Source of the DNA: a virus | Length of the DNA stretch: 37,934 bases | Strand: one strand, 5' to 3' | IMG/VR virus record: IMGVR_UViG_3300035661_003553 | Span: 1-37,934 of that record | Part shown: positions 15,155 through 22,842 of the stretch, piece after piece | Position numbering within the stretch: the stretch's first letter is position 1 | Layout of the letters: the number at the start of each line of letters is the position of its first letter | The notes under the pieces: generated by a model | Told to the model about the DNA's origin: nothing | Database searches by the model: none | Seen by the model: the letters and a program-made list of their open reading frames with translations, nothing else | Made by a program: the position numbers and the translations under genes

Positions 15155-16011
15155 TCCCTTCCTCCTATCAAATTACGACTTATGGCCTCTTTTAACATTT
15201 TCACAACCGGATGGTCTGGCAAACTATCCATTTTATCCTTCCATGCAGAATAAACATATATCAAATCTTTTTGCGTTTTCAAATTACTAACATAATTAAA
15301 AATATTATCTAGGCCTTGAACGTAACCTATAAAATCCATTGGAAGTAAAGGAGATATCGCTACAGCAGTACTGTTTGCAGCTTTATTTTGTAAGTTAGTC
15401 ATATATACCGCATAAGAGCTTAGCATGGTTGCGCTTCCTAGCCAGCCCCAATTTAGAGACTGTCCCCTGGTAAATGAATAAGCAAACCACCAATCGAGAT
15501 AATCTTTTACTGCTTCCGCTGTGTTTAGCTTTTTAAGAAGAAACGCCATTATATTAAGTCCTCTAGTGGACTTAACCTCCCATTTTCCTTTATTTTTAGC
15601 AAACTTACGATATACCACCCCAGGAGTTTCAATTGGATATTCCTTCCCCGTTCTATTGTAATATAACTCCAAAAAATAAGAAAGCAACTCAAAGTGACCC
15701 CATTCATTTATCGGCGTCAAGCTCCCATCTGTGGCTACACGCACTCTGCCATTTTTCCTCACGTCCGTGACACTACGAACGTCTTTAATATAGAAGTTTT
15801 TGAATTTAGTAACAGATGGATCTGTTTCTATGGCATCTGCATTAGCGGAATCTATTATTTGTTTCCGAAATCTAGTAATAGCCCGCTTGGCCATAGTAAC
15901 ATTAACTTTATTATTCTCAATCCCCGCAGTTTTCAGGACGTCTTCTGGGGTGACATTCTCTAGAATTTCTAAAGTTAAATGTTTGACAGCGCTATCAAGT
16001 TGCTTGCTCAT
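15151..16011 (-). CDS. Hypothetical replication-module protein
   Basis: The product is about 286 residues and unrecognised. It is mainly helical, with basic stretches (about 40-55 and 130-150) and an aromatic-rich region near 165-190 (DWWFAYSF, then NWGW). The ATG at 16009-16011 is preferred, although a TTG one codon earlier also fits the AAGGA site. It overlaps the UvsW-like helicase by 17 nt and the 130-aa gene by 4 nt, so it is translated with them. A helicase accessory or primase-related role is possible but nothing in the sequence proves it. Confidence 0.75.
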   Translation of the reverse strand: MSKQLDSAVKHLTLEILENVTPEDVLKTAGIENNKVNVTMAKRAITRFRKQIIDSANADAIETDPSVTKFKNFYIKDVRSVTDVRKNGRVRVATDGSLTPINEWGHFELLSYFLELYYNRTGKEYPIETPGVVYRKFAKNKGKWEVKSTRGLNIMAFLLKKLNTAEAVKDYLDWWFAYSFTRGQSLNWGWLGSATMLSSYAVYMTNLQNKAANSTAVAISPLLPMDFIGYVQGLDNIFNYVSNLKTQKDLIYVYSAWKDKMDSLPDHPVVKMLKEAISRNLIGGRE

Positions 16012-17563
16012 CAAAATTATCCTTTCTTATCTTTCCCATGGCTTTCTCAATTTTTTTAAGAATTACATCTTTGCGCTCTTTTGGTACATTATTAGCCACA
16101 AGATTGAATGCCGGTTCCGTTTTAAGAGCAGCTATTCTAGAAATACTATGATCTAAAACAAATCTGCCGTCATCTATAAAGTCTACTACCAAAGCGTCTA
16201 TTTTATCCGCGTGCGGCCTCAGGGCCCGGCCCACTCGCTGTTTAATTTTAGTCTTTCCTCGTTTCCCGCCAGCCAGGATTTCTCCTGACATAATAGGTAC
16301 GTCTAATCCCTCATCCGCAAGAGACGTGGCAATCATACAATCAATTTCTCCTGCACGAAAAGCATTAATAAGCACCTGCCTTTTCTTGGAGGACAGCGTA
16401 GCGTTAAGAAACTCCGCTTGAATATCTGAGAGCATTTCTTCTAAAACCTTACCATGCTCTTCAAGATAGTCGACCAATATAAGAGTTTTCCTGCCCGCTT
16501 TTACCATGGCGCGGGCCTTCTCTCCTATAATATAATTCCTAGCATCGTTATTGACAATAAGCTGCTTGTAGACCGCATGAAAGTCGTCCCACTCTACTTG
16601 TTTCCCGGAGTTATCAATGTAATTATATTCAATAGTAGGTCGTACAAGCCATCCCTTTTCGATGAGAGTGGAGGCATTGATATCATAAAAAATATTTCCA
16701 AGTTCTGCCTCAATAAGCAGATCATCACCCTCGTCTCTTTTGGGGGTTGCGCTAGTTCCCAAAACGTATGGAGCATTTATATTTCTAAAAATAGTTTGGA
16801 TAGTTTTGGCCCTTGCGCAATGCGATTCATCTAAAATTACCAGTTGGGCAGCCTTTAACATTTCAATAATTTTTGCAGAATGCGCGACATCAAACTTTTC
16901 AGATACTTGACGGTCATAAAAATAGGTTTTAGCCCTGGAATCTATAGAGCGGGCGGCGGATTGCCAAGTGCTAACTGTGATACCTTCAATTTCGCATTTA
17001 CCATCTCCAACTATACCTATAGCTGCACCTGGAATTTCTCGCTCTAAATGCTCTTTCATTTGAATAACCAAGTCTATTGTTCCGCATAGAATAACAGTAG
17101 GAAGATTCAGACGACTGACAATATTGGTGATAATAATAGATTTACCAGCTCCAGTTGCAGCGGCCAGTATGCCCTTTTTATTTTCTATAAATTTATCAAC
17201 AGCTATTTCTTGATAGTCTCTTAGCGACCCATGCCATGCCATACCATCTCCAAGCGTCGGAAAGGTGCGCTCATCCACAACTAGATAACCTACATTATTT
17301 TGTTTACAAAAAGCTAGAACTCGTTTTAATAAACCAGAACGAAAACTTAGAGAATTAAAACTAGGAATGAAAATATTCTTATCCCATTTTCCGCCAAGAA
17401 GATAATGTTTGCCATTCCAAGCTGTGTTCTTGTACCGCCAAGTATATTGGAAGTCCCGTTCAGTGTAACTAAGATAGTCATTTAGCGCAAATAAAAAACT
17501 TTGCGGAACGTCTTGCACGTTTTCCACTCTAGTCACACTATGCTGCACTACAAATGTAAGCAT
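15995..17563 (-). CDS. UvsW-like superfamily 2 helicase
   Basis: The 522-residue protein has a short N-terminal domain (1-110) ending in a GSLRDYQ Q-motif-like segment. Superfamily 2 motifs follow: Walker A ATGAGKS at 136-142, DESH at 245-248, SAT at 271-273 and QRVGRALR at 442-449. This order and the AWNGKHYLL segment near 48-56 fit the T4 UvsW group, which remodels branched DNA and R-loops during recombination-dependent replication. A type III restriction-like or RadD-like helicase is the alternative. It is the first gene after promoter P4; GGAG lies 4 nt before the ATG. Confidence 0.9.
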   Translation of the reverse strand: MLTFVVQHSVTRVENVQDVPQSFLFALNDYLSYTERDFQYTWRYKNTAWNGKHYLLGGKWDKNIFIPSFNSLSFRSGLLKRVLAFCKQNNVGYLVVDERTFPTLGDGMAWHGSLRDYQEIAVDKFIENKKGILAAATGAGKSIIITNIVSRLNLPTVILCGTIDLVIQMKEHLEREIPGAAIGIVGDGKCEIEGITVSTWQSAARSIDSRAKTYFYDRQVSEKFDVAHSAKIIEMLKAAQLVILDESHCARAKTIQTIFRNINAPYVLGTSATPKRDEGDDLLIEAELGNIFYDINASTLIEKGWLVRPTIEYNYIDNSGKQVEWDDFHAVYKQLIVNNDARNYIIGEKARAMVKAGRKTLILVDYLEEHGKVLEEMLSDIQAEFLNATLSSKKRQVLINAFRAGEIDCMIATSLADEGLDVPIMSGEILAGGKRGKTKIKQRVGRALRPHADKIDALVVDFIDDGRFVLDHSISRIAALKTEPAFNLVANNVPKERKDVILKKIEKAMGKIRKDNFDEQAT

Positions 17564-17580
17564 GCTGCTCCAAGATGACT

Positions 17581-17602
17581 AAGGGGGACAAGCCCCCTTT
17601 TT
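17581..17602 (-). promoter_or_regulatory. 5'-terminal leader hairpin of the replication operon
   Basis: AAGGGGG and CCCCCTT form a strong stem with a CTTGT loop within the first bases of the transcript from promoter P4. On the minus strand no T run follows, so it is not a terminator there. The plus-strand sequence does have a T run, but no plus-strand gene precedes it. A 5' mRNA-protecting stem is the likeliest reading. Confidence 0.55.
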
Positions 17603-17608
17603 TTGAAT

Positions 17609-17637
17609 AATATAAGATAGCAATCTCGAAAAGTCAA
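17609..17637 (-). promoter_or_regulatory. Promoter P4, TTGACT-N17-TATATT
   Basis: -35 TTGACT (17632-17637), 17-bp spacer, -10 TATATT (17609-17614) on the minus strand, 46 bp before the UvsW-like helicase ATG. It should drive the helicase-to-reductase module. Confidence 0.82.
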
Positions 17638-17667
17638 ACTAGCGCTTAGCCCGAAAGGCATTCTTCA

Positions 17668-18399
17668 TTAGTCATCTACATCGTCCGAAACAATTTTATG
17701 ATTTTCATTGTCCGAAACAATTTTATGATTTTCATTGCTTCCATCTGGAATGAGATTGGAAGTTTCCTTTAACTTTTTAACAAGTACCAATAAACGAGAA
17801 GTCCGCATAGCAATCTCTTCCGCTGTATCTTGCAATTTTTCCATTTTAAGATGGCATCCATAAGTACTGCTAAGGTTTTTAGATATTGCCCCCGAAATCT
17901 CACCTAGCTCTTTCGTTGATTGGTCCTGTGCAAATTCTAACTCTTCAATAGCAACTGCCACATCAGTGCCTAGGTGAGATAGTTTATTATAAAGTGCTCT
18001 CAATTCACCCTCAACCGCCAAGATAACCTCATATTGATGCATTTCCCGTTGCAAATCTCTATGATACTGGGCATTTTGAGCCATAAGAATTACCGGAGCT
18101 TGGAACGCAGCCACAGCGGCTAACACCAAATTTAAAAAATTAAAGGGATATGGATCAAAAGCTGGTAAAAATATGAGGCCAACATTCCCCAAAAACCACA
18201 CTAAGATTACAGCGGCCATACTTAATGCGAATGTCCAAGAACCTACAAAATTAGTAAGTTTTTCGGCCATTCTATCTGCAAAAGTTTGATTGGGAACCCT
18301 CTGCTTAGGGATAAGAGAGACTGATCCGCCCTCAGAGAGTAATTCCTTAATCTCGTTAATAATTTCATCGCGAGTTTGATTGCTGAAGGCATCGCTCAT
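17668..18399 (-). CDS. DUF1003 membrane protein
   Basis: The product of about 243 residues matches the DUF1003 pattern. Two membrane segments (WTFALSMAAVILVWF onward, and FLNLVLAAVAAFQAPVILMAQN) are joined by a DPYPF turn, followed by the NAQYHRDLQRE helix. A long C-terminal coiled-coil-like region (about 110-220) follows. The end contains two copies of ENHKIVSD from a 27-bp DNA repeat. Function of the family is unknown. The ATG at 18397-18399 gives a natural N-terminus; a TTG at 18454-18456 is an alternative, and neither has a well-placed ribosome site. It follows the subtilase gene. Confidence 0.78.
   Translation of the reverse strand: MSDAFSNQTRDEIINEIKELLSEGGSVSLIPKQRVPNQTFADRMAEKLTNFVGSWTFALSMAAVILVWFLGNVGLIFLPAFDPYPFNFLNLVLAAVAAFQAPVILMAQNAQYHRDLQREMHQYEVILAVEGELRALYNKLSHLGTDVAVAIEELEFAQDQSTKELGEISGAISKNLSSTYGCHLKMEKLQDTAEEIAMRTSRLLVLVKKLKETSNLIPDGSNENHKIVSDNENHKIVSDDVDD
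17686..17739 (-). repeat. 27-bp tandem duplication in the DUF1003 gene
   Basis: Two adjacent near-identical copies of a 27-bp unit beginning TCCGAAACAATTTTATGATT encode a repeated ENHKIVSD block at the C-terminus. A multiple of three, so frame is kept. Confidence 0.75.
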
Positions 18400-18559
18400 C
18401 TGGTTACGCGGGAAACCTCGGTATTTATACCAGAGTGGAATAGTACAACTGCGCAAGCCGCCTGAGTTCCCCCACCTCCTTTATCTAGCGTATGCATATA
18501 CCCATATCCGTCTACCCGCTGCACAACCTGGCAAAAGTTAACTATACTGGCCCAAAGTT

Positions 18560-19489
18560 TTAATGCCCTTTCTTCACTATGGTGGCCAATGAATCTAAAG
18601 CAGCTACCACATTAATAACACCTGCTCCTGAACTAGCTTTACTACCAATAGATAAAGAATACTGCGATAAAATTTTCACTACTTCTTCTCGGCCTATGTC
18701 TTTTTTAACTTCTTTCATCAGTGCGCATATGCCAGTAATAAATGGACAAGCTTGACTAGTTCCACTCATAGTAGCATATCGGCCGCCTGGATAACAAGAA
18801 AGAATATCTACTCCAGGCGCAGAAAAAGTAATATTATTTCCCGATGAAGACCACGGCGCACTAATTAGGTTTTTATTAATAGCCGCAACAGAAATAACAA
18901 ATGGCAGTCTAGCCGGCCATTGTTCGTCTATAGTTAAGTCGTTGTTATCGCCAGAGTTCCCAGCGGCAGCAACAACTATAATATTGCGATCCACAGCTCT
19001 CTTAATTGCCATCGACATAGGGACGTATTCTTCTGGGCTCCCAAGCGATAAGTTAATGACGTCACAACCAGCTTCAGTGCAAGCCTCTATAGCTCTAGTA
19101 ATATTGTTCGAATCACCAACCCCAGAATTGTCTATTGCTTTAGCGATATATAGGCTAGCATCATGAGCTATTCCAGAAACACCACGCCCAGTAACTTTAG
19201 CTGCAACAATTCCAGCAACGTGGGTACCATGACCATTTAAATCTTCGCATCTCCCAGGAGAATTAGAAAAATTTTTACAATCCACAATAGCGTCTTTGAG
19301 GTCAGGATGATTAATGTCACATCCCGTATCTACAATGCCAATCTTAATGCCTTTGCCCGTTGCCCTAGCCCATGCCTCATCTATGTGCATAAGTTTATGC
19401 GCCCAGTTTAATTCACTGGCTATTGCTACGCTATCATAGATAGCAGTAGTTTTATCCGTAATTATAATAGGCAATCTATTCTTGTTCAA
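18560..19489 (-). CDS. Subtilisin-like serine protease (S8)
   Basis: The 309-residue protease has the complete triad: Asp54 in GIVDTG, His87 in NGHGTHVAG and Ser245 in SGTSQACP, with the oxyanion Asn178 in AAGNSG. There is no signal peptide and almost no propeptide (about 30 residues), so it would be made active in the cytoplasm or packaged. The start is TTG at 19487-19489 with a poor ribosome site, overlapping the lysozyme gene by 14 nt, so translation is probably coupled. Neighbours are lysozyme and a membrane protein, which suggests a lysis or virion-maturation role; which one is inference. Confidence 0.92.
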   Translation of the reverse strand: MNKNRLPIIITDKTTAIYDSVAIASELNWAHKLMHIDEAWARATGKGIKIGIVDTGCDINHPDLKDAIVDCKNFSNSPGRCEDLNGHGTHVAGIVAAKVTGRGVSGIAHDASLYIAKAIDNSGVGDSNNITRAIEACTEAGCDVINLSLGSPEEYVPMSMAIKRAVDRNIIVVAAAGNSGDNNDLTIDEQWPARLPFVISVAAINKNLISAPWSSSGNNITFSAPGVDILSCYPGGRYATMSGTSQACPFITGICALMKEVKKDIGREEVVKILSQYSLSIGSKASSGAGVINVVAALDSLATIVKKGH

Positions 19490-19973
19490 TGGGAGTATTC
19501 CAAAGAGTGACTTCTTTAGTGCGACGATGGACTAGCTCTTGACTTACTTCAGGCGCACCATTATGATGAACATAAACCCATTTCATCAACTGAACGGGAA
19601 CTTGGTCATATTGCCCAGCATTAAGCTTTGTTAACAGCGTGCTACTAGAGAAATTGTGAATACCTACATTAAAAGCAAAACTCACTAAAGCATCAAATTG
19701 GTTCTGATTAAGAGGGACTTTCACGTAATGATTAACGGCACCCTCTCTAGAAACCACGTCCTGCGCTAGCAAATCTAAAGCTTGCTGATAAGTCAAGCCA
19801 TTCTTGTATGCTACCGTATCTCCATTTATAAGAATCATGCCAGACCCTAATTCTTCTGCGTTTAATTTATGTCCAACCCCAATAGTGGGATACCCAGCTT
19901 GGTCGTTGTACACTTGGAGTTTTACACCTTCCCACTCAGCCAGTAGTTTCCTACCATTATCGCTCAGCTTCAT
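19476..19973 (-). CDS. GH24 lysozyme (T4-type endolysin)
   Basis: The product of about 165 residues has the GH24 catalytic set. Glu15 in EWEG, Asp24 in YNDQAG and Thr30 in PTIGVGH keep the E-x8-D-x5-T spacing of T4 lysozyme. It cleaves the glycan strand of peptidoglycan. No signal peptide is seen, so it would need a holin or act as a virion enzyme. The ATG at 19971-19973 has GGAGG 5 nt upstream; a GTG two codons earlier overlaps that site. It is the first gene after the terminator of the FtsZ-like gene and I see no strong promoter before it. Confidence 0.92.
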   Translation of the reverse strand: MKLSDNGRKLLAEWEGVKLQVYNDQAGYPTIGVGHKLNAEELGSGMILINGDTVAYKNGLTYQQALDLLAQDVVSREGAVNHYVKVPLNQNQFDALVSFAFNVGIHNFSSSTLLTKLNAGQYDQVPVQLMKWVYVHHNGAPEVSQELVHRRTKEVTLWNTPIEQE

Positions 19974-20010
19974 GTTCACCTCCGTTTTTTATGTCTTTCC
20001 ATTAATAGAC

Positions 20011-20037
20011 AAAAAGCGCCCGTTACCAGGCGCTTTT
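20011..20037 (-). terminator. Intrinsic terminator after the FtsZ-like gene
   Basis: A perfect 9-bp stem (AAAAGCGCC with GGCGCTTTT) around an 8-nt loop has T runs in both directions, five T on the minus strand. It lies 32 bp past the FtsZ-like stop and could act bidirectionally. Confidence 0.85.
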
Positions 20038-20068
20038 GGTTTCCTGCTCATGATAATAGTAGAATAAA

Positions 20069-21373
20069 CTAAGACTTTTTAGTACGACCCAGAAGTTTGC
20101 CCAACGGACCATGCTTATCTTGCATAGACTTAAGCTTATCGTGGTCTATGCTTGAAGAGTCAGATCCAATAACGTTCATTTTTGTCAAATCATTCTTTTT
20201 AATTTCCAGGGCCTGGGCACCTTCATCCCCACGTTGGATGAGAGTTTCCACTCGCTTATGAGGTACGCCCAAACCACTCAAAATAGTATATACAACCAAT
20301 CCTCGGCCAGCCTCAGAAGCGTCTAAATCATAGATACCTCTATAGATTCCCGCATGGCCAACGATAGAAGTCAAATTGTAAATGGCATAGTTTATATCTT
20401 CTTGCGGGACTGTTGACAAAGTATCAAAGGCACCAGTAATAACAACTCCACCCATAGTTGCTTCTGCTAAATTAAACTCAGAAGCCAGTAGACCGGCCTT
20501 AACGCTTCCCACAACTGTCGCGGCTAAGCTTTCTGCATCTTTATATTCGGACAGCCTAGCTGCCCCATAGACTGTGCAGCCACCCTCTGTAATAACTTTG
20601 GCAAAATCCATACTATCAAAGGAGACAAACCTTGAGGGCTGAGCAGATAGACGATTAAACTGATGAAGAATATTCACTAGGTCCCCATTGGCCTTTTGCC
20701 AAAAAGAAACCGTAGAAAGCGATGGATAGATAGCCTCGATTTTGGCATTATCCACTACAATAAGTGTCGTCAGAATCTTTTCCTTAACTAGCTTGCTAAG
20801 TTTATCTAACACTTTAACTGCATTTGCATGAGTTAAAGCATCCTCATGAGACTGAGGTAAAGTATAAATCATTCCTACGGGGAGATTGTAGGCGTGCAGG
20901 ATATTAATAAGCTGCTCGGCTGCACCTGAACCAGTACCACCCCCACCACCCACGCAAACTAAAGCATAGTCTACATCATTACCAAAAGTCCGCTCAATAA
21001 GGTTCTTAACGCTATCCTGATGAGCAGCAAACGCCTCCGCACCAAGCCGAATGTCCTTACCCGCTCCGCCTAAGCCCCATTCCATGCAGAGCTTACGGTC
21101 TTCGGGAAGCTTAATATACTTTAAATCTTGTTTGGCCGTATTAATAGCGCATGAGGGATATCCTAGAGCACCAAAAACTTCAGCTATTCTAGAGCCACCC
21201 TGACCGGCTCCCACGACACCGAAACGAATTGCTAACTCCCCTGTCATTCCCACTTTAACTCCTCTTACTTCTATTGGGGAACCTGTTTTAACCTCTTTGG
21301 CGCTACCCGTACTTTCAATGGTAATTCCGCCTGGAACGTTTTGCAAGGCTTCAACTCTAATTTCATTATCCAT
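20069..21373 (-). CDS. FtsZ/tubulin-like GTPase
   Basis: The 434-residue protein has an N-terminal extension of about 48 residues and then the tubulin/FtsZ GTPase fold. The parts seen are FGVVGAGQGG at 51-60, the signature GGGGGTGSGA at 142-151 and a T7-loop-like segment DSMDFAKV at 253-260. In the T7 loop the first Asp (256) aligns with FtsZ Asp209, but the position of the hydrolysis-triggering Asp212 is Lys259. The C-terminus is basic (GRTKKS). Phages encode such proteins (PhuZ, TubZ) to make filaments that position replicating DNA. This one is longer and closer in motifs to FtsZ. It stands alone between promoter P5 and its own terminator, suggesting strong independent expression. Confidence 0.9.
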   Translation of the reverse strand: MDNEIRVEALQNVPGGITIESTGSAKEVKTGSPIEVRGVKVGMTGELAIRFGVVGAGQGGSRIAEVFGALGYPSCAINTAKQDLKYIKLPEDRKLCMEWGLGGAGKDIRLGAEAFAAHQDSVKNLIERTFGNDVDYALVCVGGGGGTGSGAAEQLINILHAYNLPVGMIYTLPQSHEDALTHANAVKVLDKLSKLVKEKILTTLIVVDNAKIEAIYPSLSTVSFWQKANGDLVNILHQFNRLSAQPSRFVSFDSMDFAKVITEGGCTVYGAARLSEYKDAESLAATVVGSVKAGLLASEFNLAEATMGGVVITGAFDTLSTVPQEDINYAIYNLTSIVGHAGIYRGIYDLDASEAGRGLVVYTILSGLGVPHKRVETLIQRGDEGAQALEIKKNDLTKMNVIGSDSSSIDHDKLKSMQDKHGPLGKLLGRTKKS

Positions 21374-21409
21374 AATTTTCTCCTTATTCTATGGCTACCT
21401 CTCAAGAGG

Positions 21410-21438
21410 AATATAATTTTCAAAATGGAAAAAGTCAA
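21410..21438 (-). promoter_or_regulatory. Promoter P5, TTGACT-N17-TATATT
   Basis: -35 TTGACT (21433-21438), 17-bp spacer, -10 TATATT (21410-21415) on the minus strand, 36 bp before the FtsZ-like ATG. The leader starts with a small CCTC-TTGA-GAGG stem and ends with AAGGAG. Confidence 0.83.
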
Positions 21439-21744
21439 GCGCTCCCTATGTGACTGACATATATTCTATGTGGTTTGCTTCCAATATTTTCAAACCATGC
21501 TATTTTTTCAGACACTAAGCCTATATTGACGACATAAATGCATTAACTTGTTTGACCAAAAGGTGACCAATCAAACCATAAACACTCATCAGTTCAGCCT
21601 CCAGACAAAACCCTGCATAGCATACCTAAACGTTGGAGCTCAGAGCTAATAGCTTTTCGGGTATCCCAAGTTAACCATAGCTTCGTACCAATGGGCCATG
21701 CCATCTGTGGACACCTCCAGAGGCAAAATGTTTGTATGGATGCC
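21439..21744 (-). other. Intergenic stretch with coding-like remnants
   Basis: About 300 bp between the glycosyltransferase stop and promoter P5 hold no convincing gene. Two protein-like fragments are visible: 32 codons in frame with the glycosyltransferase beyond its TAG (to TAG at 21646), and 35 codons at 21435-21542 (containing EKIAWFENIG and HRIYVSHIG) without a ribosome site. They look like decayed coding sequence. A 36-codon frame with its own ribosome site is listed separately. Confidence 0.45.
21594..21704 (-). CDS. Possible 36-residue peptide
   Basis: ATG at 21702-21704 has GGAGG 9 nt upstream and a 36-codon frame to TGA at 21594. The product is Trp-rich at the N-terminus and basic. 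No family recognised. It competes with the 32-codon fragment in another frame, so at most one is real. Confidence 0.25.
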   Translation of the reverse strand: MAWPIGTKLWLTWDTRKAISSELQRLGMLCRVLSGG

Positions 21745-22842
21745 CTACTGATGCACTCCAATGAGACGCCCAATTAATTGCCCCACGCTGGCAATGTCCA
21801 TGCCTATATCTCTATATTGGACTATTTTAGTCTGCTCATTAAAAACCTCTCGCATCAAACGGGCGACTGAAGCACAATTAGGATCATCCCAATGCTGATC
21901 AGAAGTATACCATTTAATCCATGGCATTCCACTAACTGGGATCATTCCATTGCTATTCACGGCATAATATTCTGTTTGGTCGAAGAAATCCACTACCCCA
22001 CCATATACAGAGGAAATTATTGGCTTGTTCATTAATATGGCTGTGGCGGCTGACATATTCCATCCCTCACCCCTTGCGGTAGAGACTAAGCAGTGTCCTG
22101 TATTGTGTAAGCAGGCTATATCATCATCAGATATAATTTTTGGTAATAAATACACTGGAGGTAAATCATGAAGAGACTTGCCCTCTGCAATCTCGGCTTT
22201 GTACCTGCCTATTGTGTTTTTGATTAAATTTATGGAAGAGGGAGAGTCGTCTGCTCCGTAAGCCTTCAAAACTAGCATTACGTTGTCATTTTTAGTAAAG
22301 GCGCTCCAATAAGCTTGCAACATGCACTTGGGATTTTTTCTTTCTGTCCACTGAAAAATAGAATAGAAAATATACGTTTGTTTATCCACTTTAGGTATAA
22401 GTATTTTTCTTGTGTGAGTGTGGAGCGACATAGCTTGAGGAACTATACGAATTGGAACTACAACCCCACTATTTAAGCATGCTAAGCGATTACTTTCGCA
22501 CGGAACCCAAATTTCATCCATAGTATTGCAAGCCCGCGTCCAACTTACTGGCAGCTTGTCGGTTTCCCAGAAGAAATAACCAATATTTGTTTTCCCTGTC
22601 TCTTTTGCTCTGGAGAAAAACTCTGGTGTTAATTGAACTATCACATGGCTATATGGGATTTGCGGCTTAATCAACGACACCAGCTCATTCGGCAAGGGAA
22701 TTCGCGCCTCTCGCGCTACAAAGCTTCGATTTTCTACCATAATTGGAATTTTGGCAGACAATATAGCTAAAATAGTATTTAAGGAGGCGCGACCGTATCC
22801 CGTATGATCCTGAGGATTACCTATAAATTTAATTCCCTTCAT
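21745..22842 (-). CDS. GT4-type glycosyltransferase
   Basis: The 365-residue protein has two Rossmann-like halves. The N-terminal half has the acceptor-side motif NPQDHTGYGRAS (9-20) and a NIGYFFWETDKLP segment. The C-terminal half has FQWTERKN (163-170) and a nucleotide-sugar region around ARGEGWNMS (256-264). The first Glu (259) of the E-x7-E motif is present but the second is replaced, so the donor site is atypical. It should transfer a sugar from an activated donor in the cytoplasm; the acceptor (virion protein, DNA or host glycan) is unknown. The ATG overlaps the stop of the upstream glycosyltransferase. Confidence 0.85.
   Translation of the reverse strand: MKGIKFIGNPQDHTGYGRASLNTILAILSAKIPIMVENRSFVAREARIPLPNELVSLIKPQIPYSHVIVQLTPEFFSRAKETGKTNIGYFFWETDKLPVSWTRACNTMDEIWVPCESNRLACLNSGVVVPIRIVPQAMSLHTHTRKILIPKVDKQTYIFYSIFQWTERKNPKCMLQAYWSAFTKNDNVMLVLKAYGADDSPSSINLIKNTIGRYKAEIAEGKSLHDLPPVYLLPKIISDDDIACLHNTGHCLVSTARGEGWNMSAATAILMNKPIISSVYGGVVDFFDQTEYYAVNSNGMIPVSGMPWIKWYTSDQHWDDPNCASVARLMREVFNEQTKIVQYRDIGMDIASVGQLIGRLIGVHQ

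Noticed and set aside
17581-17605. Plus-strand intrinsic terminator
   Set aside because: The stem and T run fit the plus direction, but no plus-strand promoter or gene leads into it. A 5' leader stem of the minus transcript is a better reading.
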